A stretch of DNA of 64,000 nt from Ignavibacteria bacterium (GCA_013298775.1 JAAFIV010000001.1:124001-188000); one strand, 5' to 3'; counted from the stretch's first letter, positions 35,305 through 45,098 are shown. Notes: generated from the letters alone by a model not told the origin. A program made the numbers and translations.

Positions 35305-35392
35305 TATGTACGGTAGAGAATTAAAAAAGTCGTGTGGTACTTATCTGCATTGCATCTGGTTTTAATCTTAACGACATTGATAGATAAAACAG

Positions 35393-35427
35393 AAAAAGCT
35401 CATCAAACTAGGTTTGATGAGCTTTTT
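35393..35427 (-). terminator. terminator of tRNA-Lys (bidirectional form)
   Basis: 16-bp perfect stem AAAAAGCTCATCAAAC (35393-35408) with complement 35412-35427 and a 3-nt loop. It lies 14 bp past the tRNA 3' end, with A/T runs on both sides. Confidence 0.88.
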
Positions 35428-35441
35428 CTGTTTTTCTTTTG

Positions 35442-35513
35442 TGATCCCGGATGGTCTCGAACCATCGGCCCTTTGATTAAAAGTCAAATGCTCTACCGCT
35501 GAGCTACGGGATC
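35442..35513 (-). tRNA. tRNA-Lys (anticodon UUU)
   Basis: 72-nt cloverleaf on the minus strand: acceptor GATCCCG pairs with CGGGATC, D-arm GCTC-AGCGGTA-GAGC, anticodon stem TTTGA/TCAAA with loop CTTTTAA, T-arm GATGG-TTCGAGA-CCATC, discriminator A. The 3' CCA is not encoded (sequence continues CAAAA), so a CCA-adding enzyme is needed. Immediately followed by the hairpin at 35393-35427. Confidence 0.97.
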
Positions 35514-35673
35514 TTCCCGCTTTATGTACACACAGCGTGTATAAATAAAGAGCTACAAAGATACAACTATTACGAACAAATGTCAAACATTTTTTTATTT
35601 TTCGTGCTTTTGAACTGAAAAACAAGCAATTTGCACCTGCCCACAATCAACAACACTCTACGCTTTTTGCTCT

Positions 35674-37092
35674 ATGCAACGTTCTTCATTTCTCGTGCAG
35701 TTCCTCGCTTTTTTGCGCCGCTTCCTGACGCAACTTGGCGTATTTTCTGAACATACCGCCACACTCTCGCCCGAAGTAGAGAATCGCATCGCGCTTGAAA
35801 TCTTGAAGATTCAACAACTCCGCGTGATAATTCTCATTTGCTTGGGAACCGTCGCAACCACGCAAGCATTTGTCACAGAATTTCTGCTTCCGCCATCGTC
35901 GCGGGCGTTGCGGGGCGTGTTCCAAAACTTTTCGCTTATCGAATGGGGCTTTATCATGCTTGGCGCGACCTTGTATGAAGTAGGCGCGTTCGTGGTTGCC
36001 CGCAAGGCAATTCGCACGCGGGCGGTGCCGCCTGTGTGGACGCAGTACCTGAGCCTGCTCGTCGAAATGAGCTTCCCAACTATCGTGATACTCTTCCAGG
36101 GACCGCTTATCCACCCACTTTTTGCTGTACATACACCGTTTATTCTCACGTATTCGCTGTTTATCGTTTTGTCTGCCTTGCGCTTGAGTTTTAAGTTTGG
36201 TTTAGTAAGCGGGATTGCTGCTGGAGCGGGATATTTCCTTGTCTATTGGCTTATCACGCCGCAACCGCGCCCGATTACCGCAGAGAATTATTTCTACGCT
36301 TCGCCAACGATTGCTCTTGCAAAATCGTGGTTTCTCGTGATAGGTGGCGCAGTAGCTGGTTTTGTGGGCTATCAAATGCGAAAAGTGCTTGCCTTCGCAA
36401 TTCGTCTCCAAGAAGAGCGCAACAACGTTGTGGGGATGTTTGGACAGTATGTTTCGCCTTCGGTCGTAGAAAAACTCATGGAAGTACAACAAAACTTGGG
36501 AAATGATCTCGCTGGCGAAGTGCGGCATGTAACGGTGATGTTTCTTGACATTCGTGGCTTTACAACATTCTCTGAAAAGCGCACCCCGACTGAGGTTGTG
36601 CAATACTTGAACACACTTTTTGGGCATTTAATTTCCACCGTGAATGCACATGACGGTATTGTCAATAAATTTCTTGGCGATGGCTTTATGGCGGTCTTTG
36701 GCGCACCTTTTTCGACGGGAACAGACTCTGCCAATGCGTTTCGCGCCGCACTCGAAATGACCGCAAAAGTAGAAGACCTCAATCGTTCAGGTGAAATCCC
36801 TGAAACCCGCATTGGTATTGGTATTCACACTGGTATTGCCGTTACGGGCAGTGTTGGCTCGGAGGAGCGCAAGGAATACACTATTATTGGCGATACAGTC
36901 AATCTCGCCTCACGCGTGGAGCAATTGACCAAAGAATACGCGGCGCAAATGCTGATAACCGCAGCCGTATTTGAGAAATTGCGTGTGGAAATGTCGCATC
37001 ACGAACACAGCGAAAAATGCCGCTTCGAGAAATTACCGCCCGTTCACGTCAAAGGTCGCAACGAGCCTGTGGTGATTTACAAAGCTGCGTAA
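35674..37092 (+). CDS. membrane class III adenylate/guanylate cyclase
   Basis: 472 residues. The N-terminal half (about 45-225) has about six transmembrane helices (VIILICLGTVATTQAFV, WGFIMLGATLYEVGAFVVA, SLLVEMSFPTIVILF, HTPFILTYSLFIVLSAL, LVSGIAAGAGYFLVYWLI, SWFLVIGGAVAGFVGYQM). The cytosolic catalytic domain is about 275-470: VTVMFLDIRGFTTFSE (metal Asp), VNKFLGDGFMAVFGAP (second metal Asp and adenine-selecting Lys), EYTIIGDTVNLASRVEQL (transition-state Asn/Arg). These residues favour cAMP production, class IIIb-like with Thr before the GD motif. It needs a dimer. No cAMP receptor is nearby. Confidence 0.9.
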   Translation: MQRSSFLVQFLAFLRRFLTQLGVFSEHTATLSPEVENRIALEILKIQQLRVIILICLGTVATTQAFVTEFLLPPSSRALRGVFQNFSLIEWGFIMLGATLYEVGAFVVARKAIRTRAVPPVWTQYLSLLVEMSFPTIVILFQGPLIHPLFAVHTPFILTYSLFIVLSALRLSFKFGLVSGIAAGAGYFLVYWLITPQPRPITAENYFYASPTIALAKSWFLVIGGAVAGFVGYQMRKVLAFAIRLQEERNNVVGMFGQYVSPSVVEKLMEVQQNLGNDLAGEVRHVTVMFLDIRGFTTFSEKRTPTEVVQYLNTLFGHLISTVNAHDGIVNKFLGDGFMAVFGAPFSTGTDSANAFRAALEMTAKVEDLNRSGEIPETRIGIGIHTGIAVTGSVGSEERKEYTIIGDTVNLASRVEQLTKEYAAQMLITAAVFEKLRVEMSHHEHSEKCRFEKLPPVHVKGRNEPVVIYKAA

Positions 37093-37253
37093 ATAAAGCT
37101 GCGTAAACATTTCCTCACGAAAAATTCCTTTGCGCAAATGCCTCTGAACGCCTAAATTACGAGCTTTCGACGTGATACACGATTCCACAATGCCATTGCA
37201 CAATTTCTTCTTTTCACAATTTTGTTTACAATTTTCTGTGGGAGTTCAGGACT

Positions 37254-38465
37254 ATGCTCGAAGCCTTGCAACAACGCTTTACAACCGACCATTACACCGA
37301 AGAACGCTACAAAGCTCTTCTTGCCGATATTGACAAAACGCTCGGAATGAATGTGGAATTTCGCATCGCTGAAATGCCGCTTTTTCTTTCCACATCGTTT
37401 GCAAAAAAGCTCGAAGATGCCGCCATTTCTATTCTTCTGGAATGTATCACGCCGGAATATCTGAAATTTGCCGCGCCCTCGCTCGAAGACCGCTATACTG
37501 TACCGAATCAGCATGCGCATCCCTTGTTTGGGATTGTGGATTTTGCCGTTACCAAAGGTGCGAATGGTGAATACGAGCCGAAGCTCATTGAATTGCAGGG
37601 TTTTCCGTCCTTGTACGGTTTTCAGTATTTGTACGCACAGAAAGCTCTCCAGCATTTTGAACTCGACCCGCGTCTGTACTACACTCTCAGCGGTGTGAAG
37701 CCAGAGGAATACTTGACAATGTTGCGGAAAAATCTCTTGAACGGACACAATCCAGAAAATGTTGTTCTCATGGAATTGCGCCCCGATGAGCAAAAAACAC
37801 GTCCTGATTTCATTGCAACCGAGCAATTAACTGGTGTTCGCGCTGTGGACATCTGCTCGCTGAAAAAAGACGGTAACAAACTTCTCTATGAGCGCGACGG
37901 CAAGTGGATTCCCATTCACCGCATCTACAACCGCGCAATTATTGATGAATTGGATGATGCAAAAGCTGTCATTCCGTTCAATTGGAATGATGATTTAGAC
38001 GTAGAATGGGCGGGGCATCCGAACTGGTATTTCCTCATCAGCAAGTATTCTATGCCGTTTTTGAAACATACATCCGTGCCGAAAACACACTTTTTGCATC
38101 AAATGCCGGAAATCCCACAGGACATGGAAAACTACGTCCTAAAGCCGCTTTTTGCCTTCGCGGGCAAGGGCGTAAACGTCGCGCCGACTCGCGCCGACGT
38201 AGAAGCTGTTCCCGCCGCAGAGCGCGACAAATGGATATTGCAAGAGCGCGTCCACTACGCGGAAGCTCTGTACACGCCAGAAGGCATGAATAAATCAGAA
38301 GTTCGCATTTTGTGCATCTGGGAACCGGGCGCAGCAAAGCCAATCCCTATTTTATCGCTTTTGCGCTCAGGACGAGGTCCGATGCTGGGTTCACGTTACA
38401 ACCGCGTTCCTTGGACGGGCGCGTCGAGCTGCTTCTTTGGTGATGATGCGATTTTTCGTGCGTGA
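37254..38465 (+). CDS. ATP-grasp-like protein of unknown function
   Basis: 403 residues, cytosolic. I do not recognise a named family. Several segments look like an ATP-grasp ligase: LIELQGFPSLYGFQYLYAQK, WIPIHRIYNRAIIDEL (as in glutathionylspermidine-synthase-like proteins), YVLKPLFAFAGKGVNV (Lys plus Gly-rich loop expected to contact ATP phosphates), KWILQERVHYAEA and SEVRILCIWEPG. Such enzymes join a carboxylate to an amine using ATP. Neighbours (cyclase, obg) give no substrate hint. It ends just before a family D element. Confidence 0.6.
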   Translation: MLEALQQRFTTDHYTEERYKALLADIDKTLGMNVEFRIAEMPLFLSTSFAKKLEDAAISILLECITPEYLKFAAPSLEDRYTVPNQHAHPLFGIVDFAVTKGANGEYEPKLIELQGFPSLYGFQYLYAQKALQHFELDPRLYYTLSGVKPEEYLTMLRKNLLNGHNPENVVLMELRPDEQKTRPDFIATEQLTGVRAVDICSLKKDGNKLLYERDGKWIPIHRIYNRAIIDELDDAKAVIPFNWNDDLDVEWAGHPNWYFLISKYSMPFLKHTSVPKTHFLHQMPEIPQDMENYVLKPLFAFAGKGVNVAPTRADVEAVPAAERDKWILQERVHYAEALYTPEGMNKSEVRILCIWEPGAAKPIPILSLLRSGRGPMLGSRYNRVPWTGASSCFFGDDAIFRA

Positions 38466-38523
38466 GGCATTATTACCAAGAGTTTCATACTCAATAAATT
38501 TTCCCCGAAGCCGGATTACCACG

Positions 38524-38695
38524 CTTAATCCGAGTGTGAACAAAATTTTGTGTACCCCCCTCACCCCAACCCTCTCCCAGAGGGAGAGGGCTTCAGAATA
38601 TATTAACGTTCTTTGTCTTAGCTCCTTCTCCTTTTGGGAGAAGGCGGGGGATGAGGGAACGTTTACACAAAATTTCTTGCACACTCCTTAATCCG
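38524..38695. mobile_element. family D MITE-like element with 9-bp TSD CTTAATCCG
   Basis: Element 38533-38686 (154 bp) between exact CTTAATCCG copies (38524-38532, 38687-38695). Long inverted arms begin AGTGTGAACAAAATTTTGTG at the left and GAGTGTGCAAGAAATTTTGT on the complement of the right. The core is a pair of CCCTCACCCCAACCCTCTCCC / GGGAGAAGGCGGGGGATGAGG palindromes. Lies 58 bp after the ATP-grasp-like gene and 56 bp before obg. Confidence 0.85.
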
Positions 38696-38751
38696 GCTTC
38701 TTTTTCATGGTTTTTTAGCCGAAACTTTTTTAGCAGGAATTTAGGTATATC

Positions 38752-39774
38752 ATGTTTTTAGATAGAGCGGTCATCAGCATTGCCTCTGGCAATGGCGGTA
38801 ATGGAATTATTCACTGGCGGCGGGAGAAATTCGCTCCCAAGGGCGGTCCCGACGGCGGTAATGGCGGACGCGGCGGCGATATTATTTTTGTTGCGAATCC
38901 GAATATGTCCACCTTGCTTGATTTTCGCTATAAACAGCATTACCAAGCCGCACACGGCAAGCCAGGTGGTGGTGCGAACTGGACAGGCAAAAGTGGGAAA
39001 GACACCGTCATTCAGGTTCCTTGCGGCACGATTATCCACGACGCAGAGACAAACGACGTTCTCGCCGACCTCACCGAAGCTGGGCAGGAAGTGGTACTGG
39101 CTGCAGGCGGACGCGGCGGACGCGGCAATTCAGAATTTGCTACCTCCATCAACCAAGCTCCGCGCTATGCCGAAGAAGGCAAGCCGGGCGAAGAAAAAAG
39201 ATTGGCATTAGAATTGAAGCTCATTGCTGATATAGGCTTAGTTGGATTTCCGAATGCGGGAAAATCTACCTTGATTTCCTCCATTTCTGCGGCAAAGCCG
39301 AAAATTGCGGATTATCCCTTTACAACGCTTGTTCCAAACCTAGGAATTGTCTCGCTTTCAGAGGATTCGCACCGACAATCGTTGGAAAGTTTTTGCGTGG
39401 CAGATATTCCGGGCTTAATCGAAGGAGCGCATACGGGAAAAGGCTTGGGATTCCAATTTTTGCGCCATGTTGAGCGGACGCAGGTTCTCGTGTTTTTGCT
39501 CGACCCACTTTCGGAAATTCCGCCCAAAGACCAATTCAAACTCTTGCGCAAAGAGCTGAAATTATTCAACAAAGAACTCGACACAAAAGAGCGTATTATC
39601 TGCTTTACCAAGATGGACGCGCTTACGGACGACGATAAAACCACGTTCCGCAAAACAAAACTTCGTGGTGAAGCCGCTGCGCACTGCATTTCGGGCGTTT
39701 CGGGCGAAGGCTTGGAAACACTGAAACGTGCTATGTGGAATGCCTTGCAACGCGCACGGAATCTTGAGTTGTGA
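38752..39774 (+). CDS. obg: Obg family GTPase
   Basis: Essential ribosome-associated GTPase (also called cgtA/obgE) assisting 50S maturation and stress control. 340 residues: Obg glycine-rich fold 1-158 (NGGNGIIHWRREKFAPKGGPDGGNGGRGGD, GKPGGGANWTGKSGKD, GGRGGRGNSEF), then the G domain: G1 GFPNAGKST, G2 YPFTTLVPNLG, G3 DIPGLIEGAHTGKGLG, G4 TKMD, G5 ISG. It lacks the C-terminal OCT domain, as in many Gram-negatives. The stop is followed directly by a family E palindrome. Confidence 0.96.
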   Translation: MFLDRAVISIASGNGGNGIIHWRREKFAPKGGPDGGNGGRGGDIIFVANPNMSTLLDFRYKQHYQAAHGKPGGGANWTGKSGKDTVIQVPCGTIIHDAETNDVLADLTEAGQEVVLAAGGRGGRGNSEFATSINQAPRYAEEGKPGEEKRLALELKLIADIGLVGFPNAGKSTLISSISAAKPKIADYPFTTLVPNLGIVSLSEDSHRQSLESFCVADIPGLIEGAHTGKGLGFQFLRHVERTQVLVFLLDPLSEIPPKDQFKLLRKELKLFNKELDTKERIICFTKMDALTDDDKTTFRKTKLRGEAAAHCISGVSGEGLETLKRAMWNALQRARNLEL

Positions 39775-39782
39775 AATACCCT

Positions 39783-39856
39783 GTGAGGCTCTCAATTCCT
39801 ATTGAGGGTCTCACTACGCGCTCTGCTACTCCAGCGCAAGTGCATGAGAGCCTCAC
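39783..39856. repeat. family E palindrome plus half copy
   Basis: Full 32-bp unit at 39783-39814 (GTGAGGCTCTCA ... TGAGGGTCTCAC) and half unit GAGAGCCTCAC at 39846-39856. It starts 9 bp after the obg stop and causes a spurious in-frame extension of the next gene. Confidence 0.8.
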
Positions 39857-39920
39857 AAAGAATTCAGCCCCTCACGCTCATTCATCAGCACCATTTCTCA
39901 GAATACTTCGACGTAACCCG

Positions 39921-42900
39921 ATGCCGCAAAACCGCGTCATATCTTGCTTGCCGTGCCACGCGCTTCTTTCCGCGCTGTGGCATTACGCGCTTGTGGGGAT
40001 GTTGTTTTGTAACACCGTAGCTCTCCAAAGCAAGCAAGAACAACGCACACAGCCAACAGCACGTGCCTATCCGCATCAAAACAACGCCGCCTCCAACTCT
40101 GCTTACAACTTTGCACGGATTTCGATTGAGCGCGGTTTATCGCAAAGCTCCGTTTATACGATGGTGCAGGACAAGCAAGGTTTTATGTGGTTTGGCACGC
40201 AGGACGGCTTGAATAAGTTCGATGGATACTCCTTCACCAGTATTCGCGCCAATAAACTCCTCACAACGCACACGCGCACGGTGTTTCCAAACGGCTGGCT
40301 TACGTCGTTGATATGCGATAAACACGGCAATCTCTGGACGGGCATGAACGGCGGCGGCTTAGTCTTTACGCACCGCGAAACAGGCGCATTGCTCGTGATG
40401 AACGACGATACGCTTGCCAGCACGCCAGAGAACGCAATCGCCAGCAAAGAATTATGGGCAAATGCGCGGATTTCCAGCACGTTCATCAATGCGATTCAAT
40501 GCGACGTGCGTGGGACAATTTGGATAGCAACCGATAAGGGCATTGATTACATCCCAAACCCCCAAGCGCAGTATTCCCTTGCCAAACCGCCTGCTGTCAA
40601 GCATTTACAACATCCTTCCCTGAAAAACGGCGTAAATGCTCTTGCAGTTGATAGCGCGGGCAATCTGTGGCTCGCAACATCGCACGCGCTTCTCCGCTAT
40701 TCAACGCTCCGCCAGACCTTTGATTCTATCAACCTCCCCGACCAATTTCGTGCCGCTCAACCATCAGTCTTCTCACTTTTCATAGACCGTCTCGGGCGCG
40801 TCTGGGCTGGCTCGGCGGGAAATGGTATTTTTTTGTATAATCCACTCACCCATTTTCAGCGCGTCATTGCGCATGATGCTCGCACTCCCGCCGCGCTTGA
40901 AACCTCGCTTGCGAACAATCGTGTTTTCGCACTACAAACCGATGCACGTGGGTATTTGTGGGTTGGCACCGACGGTGGTGTTAGTATTCTCGAGCAAGAT
41001 ATTTTCACGCTTCCCGACGACGCGCCCGTGCGCTTTACGAATTGCCGATACAGCCCAGTACGGGTGCGCAGTGTAAGCGATAATGCCGTCCGCTCCTTGT
41101 ACTCCGACCGCTCTGGGACAATGTGGGTAGGAACGCTGGTTGCGGGCTTATCTTCATGGCATCCTATTCGGCAGCGATTTGGCTTGTATTCTCCCGAACT
41201 TGGCAATGCGGACTTCCTTCCAAGCCGCATTGTACGGTCGTTCCATGAAATTAATGACACGCTCATCTGGATTGGCACCGATGGCGGCGCAGTACGGTGG
41301 AATCGAAGGACTGGTGCGGCGTTCACGCTCCATCCCGATACGCATCCTGTTATGACCTCGCCTCGCGTATGGTCGGTCGTGCCAGACCCACAAAAGCCGG
41401 ATATTCTCTGGCTTGGCACCGATGGTGGCGGTTTCTACCGCTACGATACTCGCTCGCAAGCACTCCGCCGATTTGATAATTCTGCCAATACTCCAAACAG
41501 CCTCGTCAATAATCGTGTACGGTTTATGCGGTTTGATAAAAATGGCTCTCTCTGGCTCTGTACCTTGTCTGGGTTGGATTGTTTCGACCCCAAAACAGAA
41601 ATATTTACGCATTATGCACACAATCCCGACGATAGCACGAGCCTTGCCAACAACCGTATTCATGCGGTGTTTGAGGATTCACGCGGACGCTTGTGGGTGG
41701 CAACGGCACAAGGTCTGAATCTCTTCCAAGCCGCAACGCGCTCATGGCGACGCTTCACCCACACAACAGATTCTACCAGCCTTCCCAGCGATTGGATTCG
41801 GAGTGTGATGCAAACACGCGACGGCACGATTTGGGTGTCCACCATTCGCGGCATTTCTTCCTACGACGAGCAGCGCAATTGCTTTCGCACCTTCGACCAA
41901 AAACACGGCTTGGCAAATGAGTATGTATATGGAATACTTGAAGATAAGCAGGGTTTTTTGTGGATGGGAACGGATAACGGTTTAGCGCGATTTGACCGCA
42001 AAACGGCATCATTCCGCATTTTTGAGCAAGCAGACGGTTTGCAAAGCAATGAATTCAACACCAATGCTTTTTTCTGCAACCCGCATGGAGACTTGTTTTT
42101 TGGCGGTGTCAATGGGTTTAATATTATCGAACCAGAAAAGAGCGAAACATATCGGTACATGCCGACCGTGTTACTCACATCGGTCAAAGTGATGAATGAG
42201 CAATACCGCGCAAAGCGTGATGTTTCCTTGTCTCCTGAGATAATTGTTTCACACCGCGAGAACATTATTGAGCTTGGTTTTTCGGCGTTTGACTTTTCCA
42301 ATATCGAACGCGTGCAATACTCCTATCGCTTGGAAGGCAGCATGGATGCGTGGTCGCAGCCAAGTTTGCGGAATTTTATTAGCTTTACCAATCTCCCACC
42401 GGGCGCGTATTTACTGCATGTTCGGGCAAGCAATAGCGATAATGTGTGGTCGGAAAATGAAGTACAGGTGCAATTAACGATTACGCCGCCGTTTTGGGCA
42501 ACATGGTGGTTTCGTGGGCTTGCTGCGTTCTGTATGGCGGGCTTTGTCTGGACGGGCTACCGATGGCGTGTGAGCAGTATTGCACGGCGGAATATGATGC
42601 TTGCAGAAGAAGTGCAGTACCGCACCGCCGAACTTCGTGAGCGCAGTTTTCAACTTGAGCAAAGCAACCAAGAGCTTTCGTGGGCAAATGACCGCTTACA
42701 CGAATTAAACAATGAAAAAAATGCACTGCTCGGAATTGCTGCACACGACATGAAAACACCGCTCGGAACAATTTTAACAATTACTGAACTTTTAGAAGAT
42801 ACAAATCATCCGCCAAATACGGAGGAAACACGCGCCTTTTCGAGCATGATTCGCCAAACAGCAGAACGGATGCTGGGCTTGGTGCGGCAAGTCTTGGATA

Positions 42901-43415
42901 TGAATATGATTGAAGAAGGCAGACTGCAACTCAGTTTGCAGGACTTCGACCTCCGCGACACCTTGAATAAAGTCATTTTTGATGCACGTGCCTTGGCATA
43001 TCCCAAAAATATCACGCTCCATTTCACGCCACCGCCAGAGGCATTGTGCGTTCATGCCGACCACATTGCCACGATTCAGTGCTTGGAAAATATCCTTTCC
43101 AATGCCGTTAAATACTCACCTCTCGGCAAAAATGTGTGGATGGAAGTAGAGGAAAAACAAGAAGGAGATAAGACCGTTGTGTGCGTGAGTGTGCGCGATG
43201 AAGGGCAGGGATTAACCGAAAAAGATAAAGAACGCCTGTTTATGAAGTTTGCGCGGCTTTCGGCACGCCCCACAGGAGGCGAGCATTCATCAGGCTTGGG
43301 GCTTTCGATTGTTAAAAAATTGCTCGAAGCAATGCACGGTGATATTCGCTGTATTTCGCAGCATGGCAAAGGCGCGACGTTTGTTATCGTGCTGCCACGC
43401 GCAAAAGTGCAGTAG
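39921..43415 (+). CDS. propeller-domain sensor histidine kinase (Reg_prop/Y_Y_Y)
   Basis: 1164 residues from ATG 39921. A signal/anchor (about 8-37) is followed by a periplasmic region to about 735 of Reg_prop repeats, recurring as W-V/I/L-G-T/A-x-x-G and SLxNNRV/IxxxxxDxxGxLW: two seven-bladed propellers. A Y_Y_Y domain (about 750-825, YSYRLEGSMDAWSQ ... YLLHVRASNSDNVWS) and one TM helix (WWFRGLAAFCMAGFVWTGY) follow. Then come coiled coil, HisKA (IAAHDMKTPLGTI) and HATPase_c (NILSNAVKYSPLGKN, DEGQGLTEKD, SGLGLSIVKKLLEAMHG). It has no receiver or AraC domain, unlike many Bacteroidota hybrids. A start at 39771 would add residues from a family E repeat. Confidence 0.92.
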   Translation: MPQNRVISCLPCHALLSALWHYALVGMLFCNTVALQSKQEQRTQPTARAYPHQNNAASNSAYNFARISIERGLSQSSVYTMVQDKQGFMWFGTQDGLNKFDGYSFTSIRANKLLTTHTRTVFPNGWLTSLICDKHGNLWTGMNGGGLVFTHRETGALLVMNDDTLASTPENAIASKELWANARISSTFINAIQCDVRGTIWIATDKGIDYIPNPQAQYSLAKPPAVKHLQHPSLKNGVNALAVDSAGNLWLATSHALLRYSTLRQTFDSINLPDQFRAAQPSVFSLFIDRLGRVWAGSAGNGIFLYNPLTHFQRVIAHDARTPAALETSLANNRVFALQTDARGYLWVGTDGGVSILEQDIFTLPDDAPVRFTNCRYSPVRVRSVSDNAVRSLYSDRSGTMWVGTLVAGLSSWHPIRQRFGLYSPELGNADFLPSRIVRSFHEINDTLIWIGTDGGAVRWNRRTGAAFTLHPDTHPVMTSPRVWSVVPDPQKPDILWLGTDGGGFYRYDTRSQALRRFDNSANTPNSLVNNRVRFMRFDKNGSLWLCTLSGLDCFDPKTEIFTHYAHNPDDSTSLANNRIHAVFEDSRGRLWVATAQGLNLFQAATRSWRRFTHTTDSTSLPSDWIRSVMQTRDGTIWVSTIRGISSYDEQRNCFRTFDQKHGLANEYVYGILEDKQGFLWMGTDNGLARFDRKTASFRIFEQADGLQSNEFNTNAFFCNPHGDLFFGGVNGFNIIEPEKSETYRYMPTVLLTSVKVMNEQYRAKRDVSLSPEIIVSHRENIIELGFSAFDFSNIERVQYSYRLEGSMDAWSQPSLRNFISFTNLPPGAYLLHVRASNSDNVWSENEVQVQLTITPPFWATWWFRGLAAFCMAGFVWTGYRWRVSSIARRNMMLAEEVQYRTAELRERSFQLEQSNQELSWANDRLHELNNEKNALLGIAAHDMKTPLGTILTITELLEDTNHPPNTEETRAFSSMIRQTAERMLGLVRQVLDMNMIEEGRLQLSLQDFDLRDTLNKVIFDARALAYPKNITLHFTPPPEALCVHADHIATIQCLENILSNAVKYSPLGKNVWMEVEEKQEGDKTVVCVSVRDEGQGLTEKDKERLFMKFARLSARPTGGEHSSGLGLSIVKKLLEAMHGDIRCISQHGKGATFVIVLPRAKVQ

Positions 43416-43462
43416 TAGCGTAATTGATATACGTCGTCGTGGAATAAAAAAATTGTACAAAA

Positions 43463-43508
43463 AATGCCTGTACTGCCGATGAATACGAGTTTCGGCAATA
43501 CAGACATT
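43463..43508. terminator. bidirectional terminator between kinase and malQ
   Basis: Stem AATGCCTGTACTGCCGA (from 43463) pairs with TTCGGCAATACAGACATT (to 43508) through two G-U pairs, with A-run before and T-run after. It separates convergent genes ending at 43415 and 43536. Confidence 0.82.
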
Positions 43509-43535
43509 CTTTTTTATGAGATTTTGCTCACGACT

Positions 43536-45098
43536 TTACAACGTTGATTCCAGCTTCACTGGCTCCTTCTCAACAGGTTCAAGGCGGTTGGAGAGCTTAC
43601 CAAGTTTTGCGAGCATATTCACGTGCCATTCGCCGAGTTGATTCGGCAACAAGCGGTATTCCCAGTTTCCATCAGCTTTCCCGGGCGAATTCATCCGTGA
43701 ACTTGAGTCCTGTGTGAGAATATCTTGCAAGGGGAAAATTGCAAAGAGTGCCGTTGATAAATATCCAGCGCGAATCATTTCCCAGACCACTTCCTGCTCG
43801 CTGCTTGCACGTAAGTAGTCGAGCGCGTTGCGCTTGCGGTCGTCGCTGCACGAGCGGAACCAGCCAAGCGTGGTGTCGTTGTCGTGGGTGCCGGTGTAGG
43901 CGGCGCAATCGGTCTCGTAGTTGTGTGGGAGGAAGCCGTCGCTTGGGTCGCCGCCTTCGTAGCCGAATTGCAAAATTTTCATGCCCGGCATTCCAAATTC
44001 CTTACGCAATGCCGTTACTTCGGGCGTGATTAAACCTAAATCTTCCGCAATCACGGGCAATTCCTTAAATCGCTTTTTCATTGCGCTGAACAGCTTTTGT
44101 CCTGGAGCAAGCTGCCACTTGCCTTTCATGGCATTCGGCATACCAAACGGTACTTCCCAATACGCCTCAAAGCCGCGAAAATGGTCCACGCGCACAACGT
44201 CGTACAATTCAAAGCATTTCTCAAAGCGGTCGCCCCACCATTGGAACTTATCTTTTTCCATGTTTGCCCAGTTGTAATGCGGGTTGCCCCAGAGTTGTCC
44301 TGTTGCAGAGAAGTAGTCGGGCGGCACACCTGCGACGTGCGTCGGCATGGCGTTATCATCCAAGCGGAATGCGTCTTTTTTCGACCACACATCGGCGGAA
44401 TCATACGCAACAAAAATCGGAATATCACCCACGAGTGCAACACCTTTGCTGTTGGCGTATTTGCGCAATGATGCCCATTGTACGCTGAATTCGTATTGCA
44501 AAAATTTGTGCAAATCAATGATGTGCGCGTAGTTTTTGCGAGCCGCGTCCATTGCTTTTTTCTCCAAGAAACGGTCGGGCTGCTCCCATTTATCCCACGG
44601 TTGACCGTCGTATTTCGCCGTTTTCAGCGCGACGTAGAGCGCGAAATCTTCCAACCACGCGCTATTGTCCTTGCAGTATTTCTCATAGTTTTTGCGCTCT
44701 TCTTTGGAGGCATTTGCTTGGAAATTTGCGAGTGCTTTCTCGAACAAGCCCATTTTGAAGGGAATCATCGCGCCATAATCCACGCGATTATCGGGGAAAT
44801 TCGGCACATTTTCGAGGTCGCTCTCGGCAAGAAAACCACGCTCTTTCAAGCCGTCAGGGCTGATGAGCAGATGATTTCCCGCCATTGCGGAATAGGAATA
44901 ATACGGGCTGTTGCCGTAGCCCGTCGGCGTAAGCGGAAGCACCTGCCAGAGGCGCAAATGCGCGGCATTGCAGAAATCCACGAACTGATAGGCAGATTTG
45001 CCCATATCGCCAATGCCGAAGCGTCCCGGAAGCGAGGTAATATGCGCCAGAACGCCTGCCGAGCGCGAAAAAAGACGTTGGTAAGAAGAAAGAGCCAT
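43536..45098 (-). CDS. malQ: 4-alpha-glucanotransferase (amylomaltase)
   Basis: Transfers alpha-1,4-glucan segments between maltodextrins (GH77), in glycogen or starch breakdown. 520 residues, the short MalQ type. Family anchors: AGVLAHITSLPGRFGIGDMG and PLTPTGYGNSPYYSYSAMAGN at the N-terminus, IFVAYDSADVW, FSATGQLWGNPHYNW, nucleophile Asp in VRVDHFRGFEAYWEVP, acid/base Glu in VIAEDLGLITPEV, and GTHDNDTTLGWF. No other glycogen gene is in the window. Start ATG 45098. Confidence 0.95.
   Translation of the reverse strand: MALSSYQRLFSRSAGVLAHITSLPGRFGIGDMGKSAYQFVDFCNAAHLRLWQVLPLTPTGYGNSPYYSYSAMAGNHLLISPDGLKERGFLAESDLENVPNFPDNRVDYGAMIPFKMGLFEKALANFQANASKEERKNYEKYCKDNSAWLEDFALYVALKTAKYDGQPWDKWEQPDRFLEKKAMDAARKNYAHIIDLHKFLQYEFSVQWASLRKYANSKGVALVGDIPIFVAYDSADVWSKKDAFRLDDNAMPTHVAGVPPDYFSATGQLWGNPHYNWANMEKDKFQWWGDRFEKCFELYDVVRVDHFRGFEAYWEVPFGMPNAMKGKWQLAPGQKLFSAMKKRFKELPVIAEDLGLITPEVTALRKEFGMPGMKILQFGYEGGDPSDGFLPHNYETDCAAYTGTHDNDTTLGWFRSCSDDRKRNALDYLRASSEQEVVWEMIRAGYLSTALFAIFPLQDILTQDSSSRMNSPGKADGNWEYRLLPNQLGEWHVNMLAKLGKLSNRLEPVEKEPVKLESTL

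Noticed and set aside
35368-35646. 92-codon minus-strand frame across the tRNA gene
   Set aside because: Contains the tRNA-Lys and its terminator in reading frame by chance.
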